A stretch of 64,000 nt of DNA from Ficedula albicollis (lineage: Eukaryota; Chordata; Aves; Passeriformes; Muscicapidae). The notes below the pieces were generated by a model. The model was not told where the DNA came from and searched no databases. It saw nothing but the letters and a program-made list of their open reading frames with translations. Location of the stretch: positions 2,490,745-2,554,744 of the forward strand of contig NC_021678.1 in assembly GCF_000247815.1 (NCBI RefSeq). The letters are read 5' to 3'. This document shows positions 1 to 15,643 of the stretch, piece after piece. Every line of letters starts with the position of its first letter. Positions within the stretch are counted from its first letter, which is position 1. Position numbers and translations under genes: made by a program.

Positions 1-387
1 CTGTAATGGGCACCACAACAGAACAGCCACCTGATAATGCCAAGGTAAACCACTAAAACCAGTTATGATCTGTGTTATTTCCATGCAATTTGTTTCACAG
101 AAAGACTGGGCACTGAGTTTTCTAAGCAACTCGAAATTCTGCAAAAAAAACAAAACCTCTTAATTGCCATTTGAACTGTGAATTTCTCAGCAGTCAGAGG
201 GGAAAAGAGCAAACCTTGTGCAAGGATCAGCAGGTGAGTCCTGATATGACCATGGCATTATTAAGGCTTTGGGGATTTTCCCTGAAAGCTGTGCACCCAT
301 GAGGAATATCACAGCAACCCCCCAGCCTGCATTTGGGAAAGGGAGAGGAATTTGGTCACTGAAGACAATCTAACAGACAATAACTTG

Positions 388-432
388 TATATTATTATTA
401 TTATTACTACTACTATCATTACTATTATTATT
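388..432. repeat. (ATT/ACT)n microsatellite
   Basis: A run of TAT/TTA triplets with an ACT variant core. Confidence 0.9.
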
Positions 433-435
433 TCT

Positions 436-3431
436 TCATCCCATCATTTTCCCCCAGCCCCAGCACTTGGGATATACCTGGAGAAAGAAAAAAACTCCAA
501 CCCACACAAGCTCAGGTACCTTCAAATGCAAGAATGACCCTGGTAAAAAAGGAAAACATGTTTCAGCATGAAAAGCATAAGAGGGGATAAAACTTTAGTG
601 TAGGAGTTTGAGAGCAGCAACTGATGCTTGGGCCAAGGAGGAGATCTCAGAGATTAAACACTCAAGGGCAGAAAGGAAAGTTCTGTCCACTTTTAACTAA
701 GGAAAAAGTAAATGTTACTGAATTTAATCAAGCCTGGCAAAACCTCCTTCCCTATTCTTTCTAGCTGGGTTTAGCAATAGAGCAAGAAAAATCAGTTTGG
801 GGAAGTGTGACTTCAAATCCAGATCATTTCAAGAATATTGAGCTTCAGTAAGTCAAACCACCAGGCAGAAAAACATTAAGTATAGTCAGCTTTAAATGCA
901 TTTCTACTTTATTTTCCTGAAAAACCACTCATATCCAGCAAGAGGGTGTCCCTGCACTGAGGTTAATCCTAACTCCCAGTTTATCTCTGAAAACACACAG
1001 CATGTCAATTGCCATGTATTTCACATGCTTTCTGATTTATTTAAACCAAAGAGAATTGTAAAGAAGACATTTTTATGACTTATTCTAATTGAAGTTGAAA
1101 GATAAATCTCCAAGTCAAATGTAGCTACCTTAAGGGTACTTGATAGATCAATACTCTAAACACATTATTCATAACATTTAGATTAAGAAATGTAAAGCTG
1201 CTGCTAACCAGGTATTTAATAATAAATACACATGAAAATTCAGTAAATGCAGGCAAAAAAACTCCACCACCAGGTACTTTTGAAGCTTCCAGAAGGAATC
1301 TGGAATGATGATCCTTGAGGGTGCCTTCCAAATTAGAATATTCTGTGAAATACTAGAGAGCTGATGCCTGATTTCCATGGAAGTGAAAATGAAGCAAAAA
1401 TTATTTATGTTTATTTTCCATCAAGAAACAGGTCTGATAAAGCTAACATGCACAAAACAAATAGGTCTTTAGGCATTCTTATCACAAAATATTCAAAATA
1501 TTCAAAGCCTGACTTTGGATTTTAACAGTCAATATTTTCCATTTGGCTTTACCTGCCTTGTGATCAAAAAAAATAAAATGAATGCTTGTCCCTGGTTTTA
1601 TTTTTGGGCATGGATAAAGCCAGGCCCTGGGGAAATCTCAAAGATGCTCAAGGGAATTTCTACCAGTGCTGTTGGCTCTGGGGAAACCTGTGCCAGCTCA
1701 GCAGCCCTGCTCACCCATGGCTAAGGGCACTCAAACAACCCAAATTCTTCCCAGCTTGGCACTGAACTGGCAAATCCCTCAAAAGAGCTGTGGATCCTGT
1801 CAAGAGATGCCACCTGAAAAGCCTCTCTGTAGTTACAGTGGGTCTGAACATCAGCGACTGGAGATGGGATTTCTCTTGTAAAAATTATTTATTTAACAGC
1901 AATTCTAGAGACTATCCTCATCTTTTTTTTTGTCTCAGCACAAAACAGCCTCAGAGATGCAGAAATTCTTCAATTCCACCTGAAGGCACATGTGTTCAGA
2001 TCCCACCTATGCACAAGCTGAAATTCCTTGGGGTTTTGTTTTGCTTTTTGAAAGCACAGTAGGCTTGGATTGTGGAAAATTCATCTGCAGGACAATGAGA
2101 AGGATGAGACTGGCTTGGTCTCTCCCAAAGGCTCAGAGGGAAACATTTCCTGAACTCTCAGCAGGTTTCTTTTACAGGAACACTGTTTGCCACAGGGAAC
2201 AGCAAGGCATGGCAGGATCAGAACTAGACTCCCACCTGAAGCTGTCTCCATCCCAAATCTTGCTGTGAGCCCATTCTGCTCCCAGGTTAAGAATCCAGCA
2301 GCTCCTCCCTGGTTTGGAGAAACCACAGTGCTTTGCTAATGCTGCTGTGGGCAGCACTGGCCTCGTGTGTCAATGTTTTATGCACTTTCCAAATGTTACA
2401 GTCCAAAACCGCAGAGCCTGCAACCCCACCAAACTCTGCCTTTGGGAACTGCTCCTCCTTTGGCACCTTTATTACCACACCTGGTGTGCCAGCATCATTC
2501 TGATCCTTACTTGCTCAAGTCTCACACAACCTTTCACACTGATTTCCAAAATACCTTGGAGCTCTGTGAGATCAGCAGGTTTGACACAATCTTGCCCGAC
2601 ACTGCAGCCAATACGAAATCCAAGGAATCAACAGCCTCTTGGGATGGCATTTTGAGCAGGACTAAGGCACCTGGGCACTGCTGCATCCCTCTCTGAGTCC
2701 TGTCAGCAGGCACCATCCACCTCACACTGCTCTGAAGTGTTTGCACAGCATTCTCCCTCCAAGGAAAGTTTAGGGAGGAAGCAGAGGACGCTAACAAAAG
2801 CAGATTGGGTAAATCACAAGGTGCTGTTGCTATAAAAGTGTCCCTTAATTTACTATCTTAATTAAGGAGACTCCAGACCATGCTGCCAGTGCCCATGGCT
2901 GTGCTCTGATGTCCTCTGATTTACTAAAGCTCATTCACTTCTTTTTTTTTCCTGCAGGCTGTTATCAGCTAGATAAGGGAATCAACACAATGTGCTGCCA
3001 CACAGCTGCTGGTTTTCCTGCTTGCAGCTGAAAGATGAGAAATATCCTATCATCCCTGCTCACATCTGGGGTAGACAATTTTCAAAACAGAAATTAAGGC
3101 TGGTGGAACTTATCCTAATTGAGCACCATATCACTTGCTGGTAGATCGTTGTTTGCACTCCTTGCTCCCTTGTGAGAACCATGTAAGCATCATCAAAACT
3201 GGTGGTTGAAGCCTTTAAACTAAAAATCAAACCTTCAAATACTGCATTAAGGGTTTAGGAGTTTTCTCTTCTCTATTAAGGAACAGTTCCTCATGTGAAT
3301 CTTCTAACTTTACTTCCACAAAAGATTAGCAACTTTTAACTTCCAGGTGGAAACTGCCACAAAGCTGGGTCAGACCTTTTCTTTTTCCTCATTGCTTAGA
3401 GAAGGACCAATACATTATAAACACTCAATTC
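436..3431. other. Intron-like DNA without a recognised feature
   Basis: Only short chance frames overlapping each other on both strands at 1.5-2.8 kb. No known repeat tail or exon was seen. Confidence 0.6.
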
Positions 3432-3868
3432 AGTAAAATTCCACTATTAATTCAGGGGGGTGGGAAGGGTTAAACCCACCTTAGAGACCAGGCAATACAT
3501 CAGCATGTAAGACACACACACAAAAGCTCAGTTTTTTCTCATGAATCCCAGCATCACTTTGTAAAAAACCCAAGTTGTCAGCCACATTCATTTTTCCTCA
3601 GAAACCTGGTACACACATTTTCTGTGAATGTCAAATTTAAGCCCTTTCTTAGACAGAAGGTTTCTCAGCACTGCAATGGGCAAATCAAAATTAAATCCCT
3701 CCTAAGCACTGCAACAGCAGAGAAGCACCACCTTGAGCTTGCTTTGTCCACCAAGTTTATGGTTAAAAAAATTAAAATTAATTCCCCTCTTCCTCCAGTC
3801 CAACAGGCAGGAAATGCAGGTGAGTTTAACCCTTCCCATCCTTCTGAATTAAGAGTGGAGCTTTTACT
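3432..3868. repeat. Inverted repeat, arms about 50 bp, spacer 336 bp
   Basis: The arm at 3,432-3,481 (AGTAAAATTCCACTATTAAT, then TGGGAAGGGTTAAACCCACC) matches the reverse complement of 3,818-3,868 with about six differences. This could be the ends of a palindromic non-autonomous element or two inverted copies of one short repeat. Confidence 0.75.
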
Positions 3869-4097
3869 TTGGGAAACAGAACATGACCCCAGCTGCTTTT
3901 AAATGCTAAATTTCTGGAGGAGTGGTGTTTAAAGGTCTCAAATTCACACTGAGCTCAAAATAAATGAAGAGCACTTTGAGGGTGCCTCCACAGGGCTTGC
4001 AGGATGAGCCAAGGATGTGTTTCTTCTGCCTCATTTCCTCTCAGGTCACACGCTGAGAAACACCATTAAAGTCAAACAAGGTAAGAAATTTTGATAA

Positions 4098-5245
4098 ACT
4101 TCAACCTGGAAACGCCACTGCAAGTAAATACAAAGCTCTGGCCAGAAGCTTTTCCCTACAGCTCAGTGGAAAACCACACAGATATTGATGGTGGGAACCC
4201 TCCAGAGCTGAGTGTGAACACAGCTGGGCTTGGCAGAGTCACCAAGACCTGGGCTGGTATTCAAAACACCCAGAAATTGAGAAACACACTGAACTGAAAT
4301 CATTCTGTTTGAAAACAGGCTCACTTTAACTCTGACACTTCTAAAGATGCTGCAGTTTGCTACCTGCAGGTGATACTGGCTCGTTCCTGCAACCACTTTG
4401 ACACTCAGATTTGTGTCTCAGGCAGTCTTAAATCACATACAATCACACTTCATCTGCAGAGAACAGGGATGAAGTCCAGCTCAGCAGAGAGTTACAGAAA
4501 AATAATTTAATCTCTGCTACACATCATCAATAATGCACAGCCAACAGAGAGCACCATGTTAACATACAGACGGGCAATAATCTAATTAACAGTGACCTTT
4601 TTTCCTCTTGCACTGCCTACAGGTCAAAACGTTTGAGTCTTTGAAAGGAGAGATGATGCCAAAAATGGCTGACTTGAACCTGGAAACACCACTGCAAGTA
4701 AATACAAAGCTCTGGCCAGAAGCTTTTCCCTACAGCTCCGTGGAAAACCACACAGATATTGATGGTGGGAACCCTCCAGAGCTGAGTGTGAACACAGCTG
4801 GGCTTGGCAGAGTCACCAAGACCTGGGCTGGTATTCAAAACACCCAGAAATTGAGAAACACACTGAACTGAAATCATGCTGTTTGAAAACAGGCTCACTT
4901 TAACTCTGACACTTCTAAAGATGCTGCAATTTGCTACCTGCAGGTGATACTGGCTCGTTCCTGCAACCACTTTGACACTCAGATTTGTGTCTCAGGCAGT
5001 CTTAAATCACATACAATCACACTTCATCTGCAGAGAACAGGGATGAAGTCCAGCTCAGCAGAGAGTTACAGAAAAATAATTTAATCTCTGCTACACATCA
5101 TCAATAATGCACAGCCAACAGAGAGCACCATGTTAACATACAGACGGGCAATAATCTAATTAACAGTGACCTTTTTTCCTCTTGCACTGCCTACAGGTCA
5201 AAACGTTTGAGTCTTTGAAAGGAGAGATGATGCCAAAAATGGCTG
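4098..5245. repeat. 574-bp tandem duplication, two copies
   Basis: Copies at about 4,098-4,671 and 4,672-5,245 are joined head to tail with about four substitutions seen by eye (for example AACGCC/AACACC and CATTCTG/CATGCTG). The open frames in both copies are the same chance frame. Confidence 0.95.
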
Positions 5246-5439
5246 TTTGGGGAAATCCCTACAGCTAATAATGGCTTTAAGCAGCCCAATCGTTCTGACT
5301 CAATTGAAGAATGCTCGATGGCTGCTATGAATACAAAGGAAGGGATTTCCAGTCAATGTGCACAGCACAGGGAAGCAAATCCCCATGATTAAACACCTCC
5401 CTTCTCTCTCCCTGCTCCACAGCCCCCAAGACAATTAAT

Positions 5440-5830
5440 GCTGGGGACAAGAACTCGGTGGAAAACGAGGTTTATTTTTTTTTGGTAGATTTTAAAAGGT
5501 TTAATAAAAGATAGTAAGAGGCAAACAATAAAGCAAAATGCTATAATGGTTGGGTGTTTGGTATTTATTTATATGGCTACTTTTTGAGTTCACTTTTTTA
5601 GAGTATGCATGTTTCTTAGTTGTGGTTTTATTTTTCTTATTAGTTTTAATTTGGGTTGTGGTATTCAATTTTTATAGAGTGTTGGTATCTGGTATATTAG
5701 TAGTAGGTGTTTTTATTTAACAACAAAGACACTTCACTAGCTTATGTTACTCTTAAAGAAAAGTGTATTTTAAAAAGTATTTCAACACCATACATACAGT
5801 ATCTCTACTACGAATTCTGTGACTCCAGCA
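5440..5830. mobile_element. Candidate LTR-like or other inserted element, AT-rich
   Basis: An abrupt change to T- and G-rich sequence (TTGGGTTGTGGTATTC, GTTGGGTGTTTGGTATTTAT) inside a region whose + strand is otherwise A- and C-rich. It contains repeated AATAAA-like words near 5,502 and 5,529. The style resembles passerine LTR sequence, but no termini or target duplication were found. Confidence 0.35.
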
Positions 5831-6200
5831 TCCTTGGAAATGCAACCTTCTGACATTATTTTAAAAGTGGGTTGGCTTCAGAGACCAAGGGCATCCCCCA
5901 AAATCCGAGGTGAGGAATTAAGTCCTGGCTTTGCGCTGGCACAGCGGCAACCTTGCCGCAGGAGCCTGAAGGTTATTACGGAGCATCAGGAGCCGGGAAA
6001 CACCCTCGGGATTTGGGAAATACCTTCGGAGATTTCCCTGGATGATGGGAGAGTGATGTGCAAGGAATCCCAGCTCCCCCGGGCGTCTCAAAAATCGGCT
6101 TGGAAATGAAAGTGAAACCGCAGCTCCGTCCCTGCCTGGCTCTCCCCGGGAATCTCCGCTGCTGCAGGGAACTCCCACTGCATCACTGCCCCTCCTCCGT
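5831..6200. other. Moderately CpG-rich stretch before the 47-bp minisatellite
   Basis: CpG words increase (TTGCCGCAGG, TTACGGAGCA, CCCCCGGGCG) toward the array. No promoter motif or exon was recognised. The GC content may simply accompany the minisatellite. Confidence 0.5.
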
Positions 6201-6258
6201 GCTGGGGGATCCCTGATGCTGGGAAACCAGAGCCTCACATCCCTGATCCTGGGGGTTC

Positions 6259-6302
<44 letters not shown>

Positions 6303-6775
6303 TCCTGGGGGATCCCTGATGCTGAGAAACCAGAGCCTCACATCCCTGATCCTGGGGATCCCTGATGCTGGGAAACCAGAGCCTCACATCCCTGATCCTG
6401 GGGGATCCCTGATGCTGGGAAACCAGAGCCTCACATCCCTGATCCTGGGGGATCCCTGATGCTGGGAAACCAGAGCCTCACATCCCTGATCCTGGGGGAT
6501 CCCTGATGCTGGGAAACCAGAGCCTCACATCCCTGATCCTGGGGGATCCCTGATGCTGGGAAACCAGAGCCTCACATCCCTGATCCTGGGGGATCCCTGA
6601 TGCTGGGAAACCAGAGCCTCACATCCCTGATCCTGGGGGATCCCTGATGCTGGGAAACCAGAGCCTCACATCCCTGATCCTGGGGGATCCCTGATGCTGG
6701 GAAACCAGAGCCTCACATCCCTGATCCTGGGGGATCCCTGATGCTGGGAAACCAGAGCCTCACATCCCTGATCCT
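6201..6775. repeat. 47-bp minisatellite, left block
   Basis: About eleven tandem copies of a 47-bp unit built from CCCTGATGCTGGGAAACCAG, AGCCTCACATCCCTGATCCT and GGGGGAT, with near-identical copies from about 6,359 onward. A 40-base G run (6,261-6,300) interrupts it, and its right end runs into the 1,402-base G run. Confidence 0.97.
6261..6300. other. Pure G run, 40 bases, probable gap placeholder
   Basis: Forty uninterrupted G bases inside the 47-bp minisatellite, in a position where no other unit has them. Confidence 0.8.
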
Positions 6776-9056
<2,281 letters not shown>

Positions 9057-10401
9057 GGAAAATATGAAAGCTAAAACTTAAGGCATCACACCCCCAGACC
9101 ATGCACTCAGCTCCAGGCAGAGCATGGCAACACCACTCAATGGGATTGCAACAACTGCTGGTTTCCTGTGTAGCAACAAACTACTCTGCAAGTAATTCAT
9201 TCTGTATTAATATTTTATATTTATTTGAGCTAGGTATCTGTTTCAGCTAAGCCAGACTTACACAGGGGGTAAGAGTTTATGTTTACAGAACAACAACACA
9301 TATTCTGCTCAGTGTATTTATCCAATACCCTGTTACATCCTTCGTTTTATGAACACCCAGGGAGAACAGCAGGACGCTGATAAATGAGTAAAACTGATAA
9401 ATGGATAAACGTCAGCCACATTTTTGGATACCACATCCACAAAAAATTGCTTGGGAGGCAGAAGAGAAGACTTCTAATCATTCTTCCCAAGAAATAATGT
9501 GTCCCTTTAGTGAGAAATTCCTGTTTACAATATCAATGAGTAAGAAAAATGCATATGCTCCACGATGAGATCATCTCTGTCTTTAAATCAGAGGAAAAGT
9601 GTCACTACACATTAAAAATCTCCCTGAGCAACACCAGATACATACATGGGAATCTCCCCAGCTTTGCTTTATGGAGGTGGCAGGGCTTGCAAAGCAGGCA
9701 GAAATAAACTGATTTGCATGCTCAGAGCAAGCAGCAATCACAAGGTTTTATTGAAGCTCTCCATTCAGCCCTACCTGGCTGCCTGCAAATGAAAACACAG
9801 CCCCACTCCTGCATGGCAAAAATGGTGTGGAAAGATTCCCAAGCCTCAGGACACAATGAGCTGGTTTTCAGCTGTGTGGAAAAGGGAAATGCAAGCTACA
9901 GCCTCTTGTGGCATCTAATAAAATGCTGTCTTCCTCATTTCCTTCCAGGATTGCCTCTGAGGCAGGAATTCATTTAGGGAATCACCTGCTTTTTCAGCTT
10001 CTAATTTTGATGCTCATTTAGAAAATCTGAACAACCTGAACCCCAGCAGCTCAGCAAAGGCACAGCCACAGCCCCTGCAGCACGACACTGTTTGTCAACT
10101 CCACAGAAATCACTCTTCACCCCAGAGGGGTTTCCAACACTGGATTTCCTATCCAGCCTCAGGATTTGTGCTCCACACCACTCCTGCTGCAATTGCCTCT
10201 GTTAATTACATGCCCCACCAGTTTTGAACTTGGTTTTATCCTCAATTTTGAGATTTTCAGGAAGGACATGCAGGTGGGATGGAGAAGAGATCCCAGGACA
10301 CCTTCCCTACCTCATGCAGTAGGTAATGTACCTCCAGGCTGTGCTGCTCCTTCTCATCCCTGTGGGATGAGATCAGTGCTGTCCAGCAGCAGTGGAGGGG
10401 G

Positions 10402-10436
<35 letters not shown>

Positions 10437-11959
10437 CACATTTTCCTTTGTAGAGCACAGCTGAACTGATAAAGCCACCAGAAAAAGATTTCAATCACAA
10501 CAAAGGGCTAAAAAAACACCCAAAGCAACCCATGTATTAGAGATCTTGATTAGAGATCTTGCACGTTTCTGCTCAACTCCAAACTGTGAGACATCTCTTT
10601 GTTCCCATCTCTTATGATTGTATTTACATCACAGCTTCCCTGTTTGCTGTACCAGAAACTGGAAGGTCTTTATTATCCCATCAGGGCACCTGTATTTCAG
10701 CCAAAGAACAGTGACAGAATTTCCACCACTCCCTGAATTAACCTCAGTTCTTCAAACATGCATGGGAAGCAGCACTTCTAATAGCAAAGCTTTTTTTTAT
10801 TTTTCCCCATAATAAAATGTAGACATCTTTCCTACAGCAACGTGACAATGTGATGAAAGTCCCAAGGAATTTCACCAATGCCTTTCCACGGTGTTTGAGA
10901 ACATGAGAGCCAGGGCTTATCTGCAGCAAAACCAGCTGAGGCTTCAGGAATTAAAGAAATTAAAGTTTCCTGAGTCATTTCACAAATCAGAGGTCATTCT
11001 GCCTTCTCCAGAAAAGCATCAAAAATGCAACACAACCACTTCCATGGGAAGGGGCAGAGGGAATGCAGGTATTTATTTGGATTATACTCAGAGCCACCTT
11101 CAGGGCTTTGTTCACCTGTATTTTAAGTGCCACCTGCTTGTTCTGAGCAGTGAGGAGTTACATCACCTTCCTGTGCAAGTGCAGCTCCTTCAGTCACAGC
11201 AAGCTTCTTTTTACGCCAACAAAATTCAAAACCTGCTCCAAAACACAAGTCCAGAATTCTTCTGTCTTTAAAATAATTCCCAGAGGGGTATTTGGTCAGA
11301 GGTGGAGTAAGCAGGGCAACAGGAACAAGATGAGCACAGCACATCTCTGAGGATTACAGACTTTTCACATCTCCTCAGACAATAACTAACTGCTGCTTGG
11401 AGCTGCCACTGTTCTTTTAATCAAACCCAAACCTGCTACAGCTCCAATGTGAAATTTTCTTGGGTAGGCAGTACATTAAAAACAAACCAAAACCAAACAA
11501 GGAACGAGCTGCTTTTTTTTAAGCCTTTTTTTCCAGCATCTTTTTACTCTGGCTTTAAATGGAGTAGCAAAGAAACCAAAATATTTCAATCAATAGCTGT
11601 GAAAAAAAACCCACAGCATTCTGCAAGACAGCTACAGGGGAAGAACAAAAGCATGGATTCTTTGGAAATATTTACAAGAGATTTCTCTTTCCAAATCTCC
11701 ACATGACAGAGTATTCCAGGCCATGAGACATCCTTGCTAATGAAGCTGTGAGCTCCGTTAACTTGGACAACATGACTATAAAGCTTGATTGAAGATTCTT
11801 TTATACCCATCATTAGGGATCCTATCTATATCCAAGTGTCTTCTGCAGGAAGCTCTTCAATTTGACTTTCTAACATGTGTGCAAGTCAATCCAGAGGCAC
11901 TTCACATAAATTAGTGCCAGCTGCTGTCAGCAGCCAAAAGATCCCAGCCTGAGAAATCA
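9057..11959. other. Intron-like DNA without a recognised gene
   Basis: Apart from the A34 tract and a 13-bp doublet of ATTAGAGATCTTG near 10,537 and 10,550, nothing is recognised. The 126-codon + frame at 10,891 lies across ordinary sequence and is taken as chance. Confidence 0.6.
10402..10435. repeat. A34 homopolymer
   Basis: Thirty-four A bases after GTGGAGGGGG. No recognisable retrocopied gene precedes it and no target duplication was found. Confidence 0.95.
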
Positions 11960-12225
11960 GAGGTTATCTAACCTGGAGGAAACAAGGAGACTGCAGAGCC
12001 TCTTCCAGTGCCTAAGGGGGCTCCAGGAGAGCTGGAGAGGGACTGGGGACAAGGGATGGAGGGGCAGGACACAGGGAATGGCTTCCCACTGCCAGAGGGC
12101 AGGGCTGGATGGGATTTTGGGAAGGAATTCTATTTTGTGAGGGTGGGCAGGCCCTGGCAGAGGTAGCCTAGAGAAGGTGTGGCTGCCCCTGGAAGCATCC
12201 AAGGCCAGGCTGGAATAAGCTGAGC
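11960..12225 (+). mobile_element. CR1 LINE 3' fragment
   Basis: Contains the familiar order of avian CR1 tail motifs: GGAGGAAACAAGGAGACTGC, a CCCACTGCCAGAGGGCAGGG block, GAGGGTGGGCAGGCCCTGGC and GTGGCTGCCCCTGGAAGCAT. The last part of the usual CR1 tail is missing. The element is antisense to the inferred MCU transcript. Confidence 0.85.
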
Positions 12226-14852
12226 TTTAAGACCTGCTCTTGCCCACACCACGTCACCTTTATCCTTCCCACCGCTGCACTGGCATCCTCTTGGAGCTGT
12301 TCCCAGGACTTGTTACTCTTGGGATGAGCCCCATGCACCTTGAGACAGGCACACACCACACACAGCAGTGCCCAAGCAGTGGGGTTGGAGATATTTTTAT
12401 TTATAAACCACGTTCTGCAGAAAGGGAAACACAGGAACACACACTGAATGATCCTGGTGTGGGTTTGTAGACGATTTTAGCAGCACATTTGACTAACACT
12501 GTGCATTCACATATCTCAAGGGATGACTTTCAGAAAATGAAGCCCTCTCTTCATACATTTATGTAGGGCAGCTCCACAACATATGCTATTATATCATTAC
12601 ACTGGCTACAATGCAGCCAAAATCTCCAGTTCTCCTACAAAGACCCTGATTTTGTGGCATTGTTTTCCAGCTGGTACAGGGATGTTAACTTGCAGCAGAA
12701 AAGGTAAAGCAACACTCATCACTTCTTCTATTAGCACAAAGAAAATATTCAACAGAGACAGCAAAAAAGGGATTCCTGTGCCACTTACTAGATCCTCATT
12801 ACCCCAATTCCCAAAATTGAGACAGCAGCAGCCCAGTGCAGTCCCAGCACCCCATTTCTTTCCTCCTTTGTAAAGCTTTTAATGAGGCTACCTGACCAAG
12901 AGGAAAACTTTTCAGTGTTAAGTGACCTCTGGAAACCCTGAGGGGATGGTCCTGACTTTGGTGGGGATGCCCTTCAACACTTTCTCAATAATTTTCTTAT
13001 TAAAATCTTATTAAAAACAGAAAACAAGAACACCCACACATCACATGACTGTGCCCTGAAGCCAAAGGCTTTTAGACTGCTCAGCTTTTCTGAATATTAT
13101 TTTGGGGGGAGGTAGTGTTTAATTATGCAGCTAAACCTGCCAGCCAGGACCTGGCTGCTATTTTATTTCTTCCAGTTATGCACAAAAGGTCTCTGAAAGG
13201 ACACTGGGAATTAGTTTGTGGCAATAGGTTATGACAAACCTGCTGATGAATTTGAAGAGTGCCTGACTGCATTTTCAGCAGCTCCAGGCACTCCCTGCCT
13301 TCAGGCTCAGCCCAGGATGGCAAGAGCAGGTTAACAACCTCTGGTGCACTTGTCTGCCAGGTTTAATAACACCTGTGACACCCAGCAGATACACAATCTT
13401 TTATGTTTGAGACAGGAAACAGCAGTAGGAAGTGCAAAGGTTATTTATTCCCTTGTGCTGGACTCTCACCTTCTTCCCACCAGCCATGGAATATGAGGAT
13501 CCACATCTTGAACACTGCAGTGTGCTCCTGATCCATCACTGTGTGAGCAAAAGCTCTGTCCCTGATTTCTGCAGTGGCTTCATGCTGAGGCAGTGTCAGC
13601 AAACCTGCAATTTCAGTTTTCTCTTTGTTACAGCTCAGAAAGCCCATCCAAGTCCTTCCCATGTGATATTCCTTGGCTCCCTGGGGCTCAGCTGAACACA
13701 GAAAGCCAGGATGGAAACTAGGACTGTTAAGAATGATCCCATCAGAGGGCATCCCCAGTTTCCAGGGTGACTCACCCACCCCTCCTGTAGCACAGAAAAG
13801 CCAGCCACGGTCCAAGACACGCTCCTATAAGGTCAAAGACATCACAGGCCAAATTTTGATGCTGGGCAGCTGCCTGCCCAGTCCAACAGCCTTTTTCTTT
13901 GAACATACTTAATTATATTTCCACCTCTTCCCCCTGCAAGGGTTCATATGGAGCTGTTTGTATCCCTTCCTTCTAAGGCAGAAGGTATTTCTCCAGAGGG
14001 AAGAAAAAAAAAAAAGTGCTTTTAAGAGAATTTTTTTAATTCTATGCAATAAGCACCAGTAGAAAACACTGAGGAGTAGCAGCATATGGCAAAAAACATA
14101 CAGGTGGCACTTAGCCCATCAGCTTTGTCTCTGATCTAAGCAGCTCATAAAGAAGCAAGCCCCTCCATCTCCCCTCACCATAACCAGGATGGATTGTCAG
14201 ATCAGCTGCATTCCAAGGCAGCATTAGTGCCACCCTCACTCAGCGGGTCGTGAAGGAGGAGAGTTGTGCCATGCTTTAACCACTTCCCCTGCAGCCACTG
14301 AAGTAAGAAACTCATGCTTTAAGTGACAGAAATATTTCTGTCTCCACTTCGTTTGGAGAAATAAACTGCGTGCAACAAAACAGAAAAATCAGATTTGGAA
14401 ACAGCCTTAGCACTGCCTTTTGCACTTGGAGCTCTGGAAGGTTACCTCTGCTGTGGAGGTCTTGTTGCTTTAAGACAGAAATAGAAAAACAGGCCTGATT
14501 ACGCATTTTCTTCAATAAATAATGCAAAAAGCCTACACGCTCCTGTGAGGGGAGATTCAAAGCCAGGTCAGCTCAGGAAATATTCCCCTTCCACAGACCC
14601 ACTACAGAAACAGCTCTCCCAGCTCTCAGCAACACCACCAGAGTTCCAGCTAATCCTAATTTTACTTGATCATTACTATCAGCATTTATAATTAACGACT
14701 TACAGTGCAAGCCATTATGGGAAGAGAATGACAGCCCAAGTTTTGGAAAGCAGAGCTCACCAATCCCCACGTTAGCAGGGCTGACTGCAGCTTGGGTTTT
14801 ACCACGTCCAGTTCTGCTGCCTAAAAGAAATCCTTGCCCACGAATAAACCCG
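12226..14852. other. Intron-like DNA without a recognised feature
   Basis: Frames at 13.4-13.9 kb overlap on both strands and match nothing known. Confidence 0.6.
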
Positions 14853-15005
14853 CAGGGAATTAAAAATCCGTAGGAAAAGAAGGCAGGTGATTTTTTTTTT
14901 TTTCCAGGGGCAGGGGAGGACGAGACACAGGGAATTAAAAATCCGTAGGAAAAGAAGGCAGGTGATTTTTTTTTTTTTTCCCAGGGGCAGGGGAGGACGA
15001 GACAC
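14853..15005. repeat. 75/77-bp tandem duplication
   Basis: CAGGGAATTAAAAATCCGTA ... GGACGAGACAC occurs at 14,853-14,928 and 14,928-15,005. The copies differ in T-tract length and two C bases. Confidence 0.95.
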
Positions 15006-15224
15006 CTCTGAAGGGCTCCTGAGCCAGGGGCACACAGAGCTGCAGCTGCTGCTGCTGCTTCACACTTGCTGCTCCCCGTCCTCAGGGGACACAGGGGATT
15101 ACTGCAGGATGTTTTCATGAGCTGGACATTTCACTGCTCTAACACATGAAATAAATAGCTTGACCTCTGCCCCCTCACACCCTGAAGGGCAAGCAAGTGG
15201 TGTTGGCATTGCTTCCCCCCACGT

Positions 15225-15643
15225 GGGGCACCACATCCCTGCCAAAAGAGCTGGAAATGCTATTTAGGAGAAAAGAAAGACAGTAAAATTGCTGGAGCAA
15301 TCCACTGAGGCATCTGCTTTTCACTGACCACCTCTTCTTTATTAACTACACATTGAACACCAAGTATTTCCTGTGCCAGCATCCAGGAGGAAAGGGCCAA
15401 AGCAGAGCAGGCAGAGTTCCAGCAGCACCAAGCACGGAAGGGGCACCACATCCCTGCCAAAAGAGCTGGAAATGCTATTTAGGAGAAAAGAAAGACAGTA
15501 AAATTGCTGGAGCAATCCACTGAGGCATCTGCTTTTCACTGACCACCTCTTCTTTATTAACTACACATTGAACACCAAGTATTTCCTGTGCCAGCATCCA
15601 GGAGGAAAGGGCCAAAGCAGAGCAGGCAGAGTTCCAGCAGCAC
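15225..15643. repeat. 204-bp direct duplication with an 11-bp spacer
   Basis: 15,225-15,428 and 15,440-15,643 appear identical, from GGGGCACCACATCCCTGCCA to GTTCCAGCAGCAC. Confidence 0.95.

Noticed and set aside
4091..4970. Two paralogous small genes with nearly the same frame
   Set aside because: The frames agree because the DNA is duplicated (574 bp). There is no sign of coding selection or splice signals.
10166..10453. Processed pseudogene ending in the A34 tract
   Set aside because: No recognisable gene precedes the tract, and no polyadenylation signal or target duplication was found at the proper distance.
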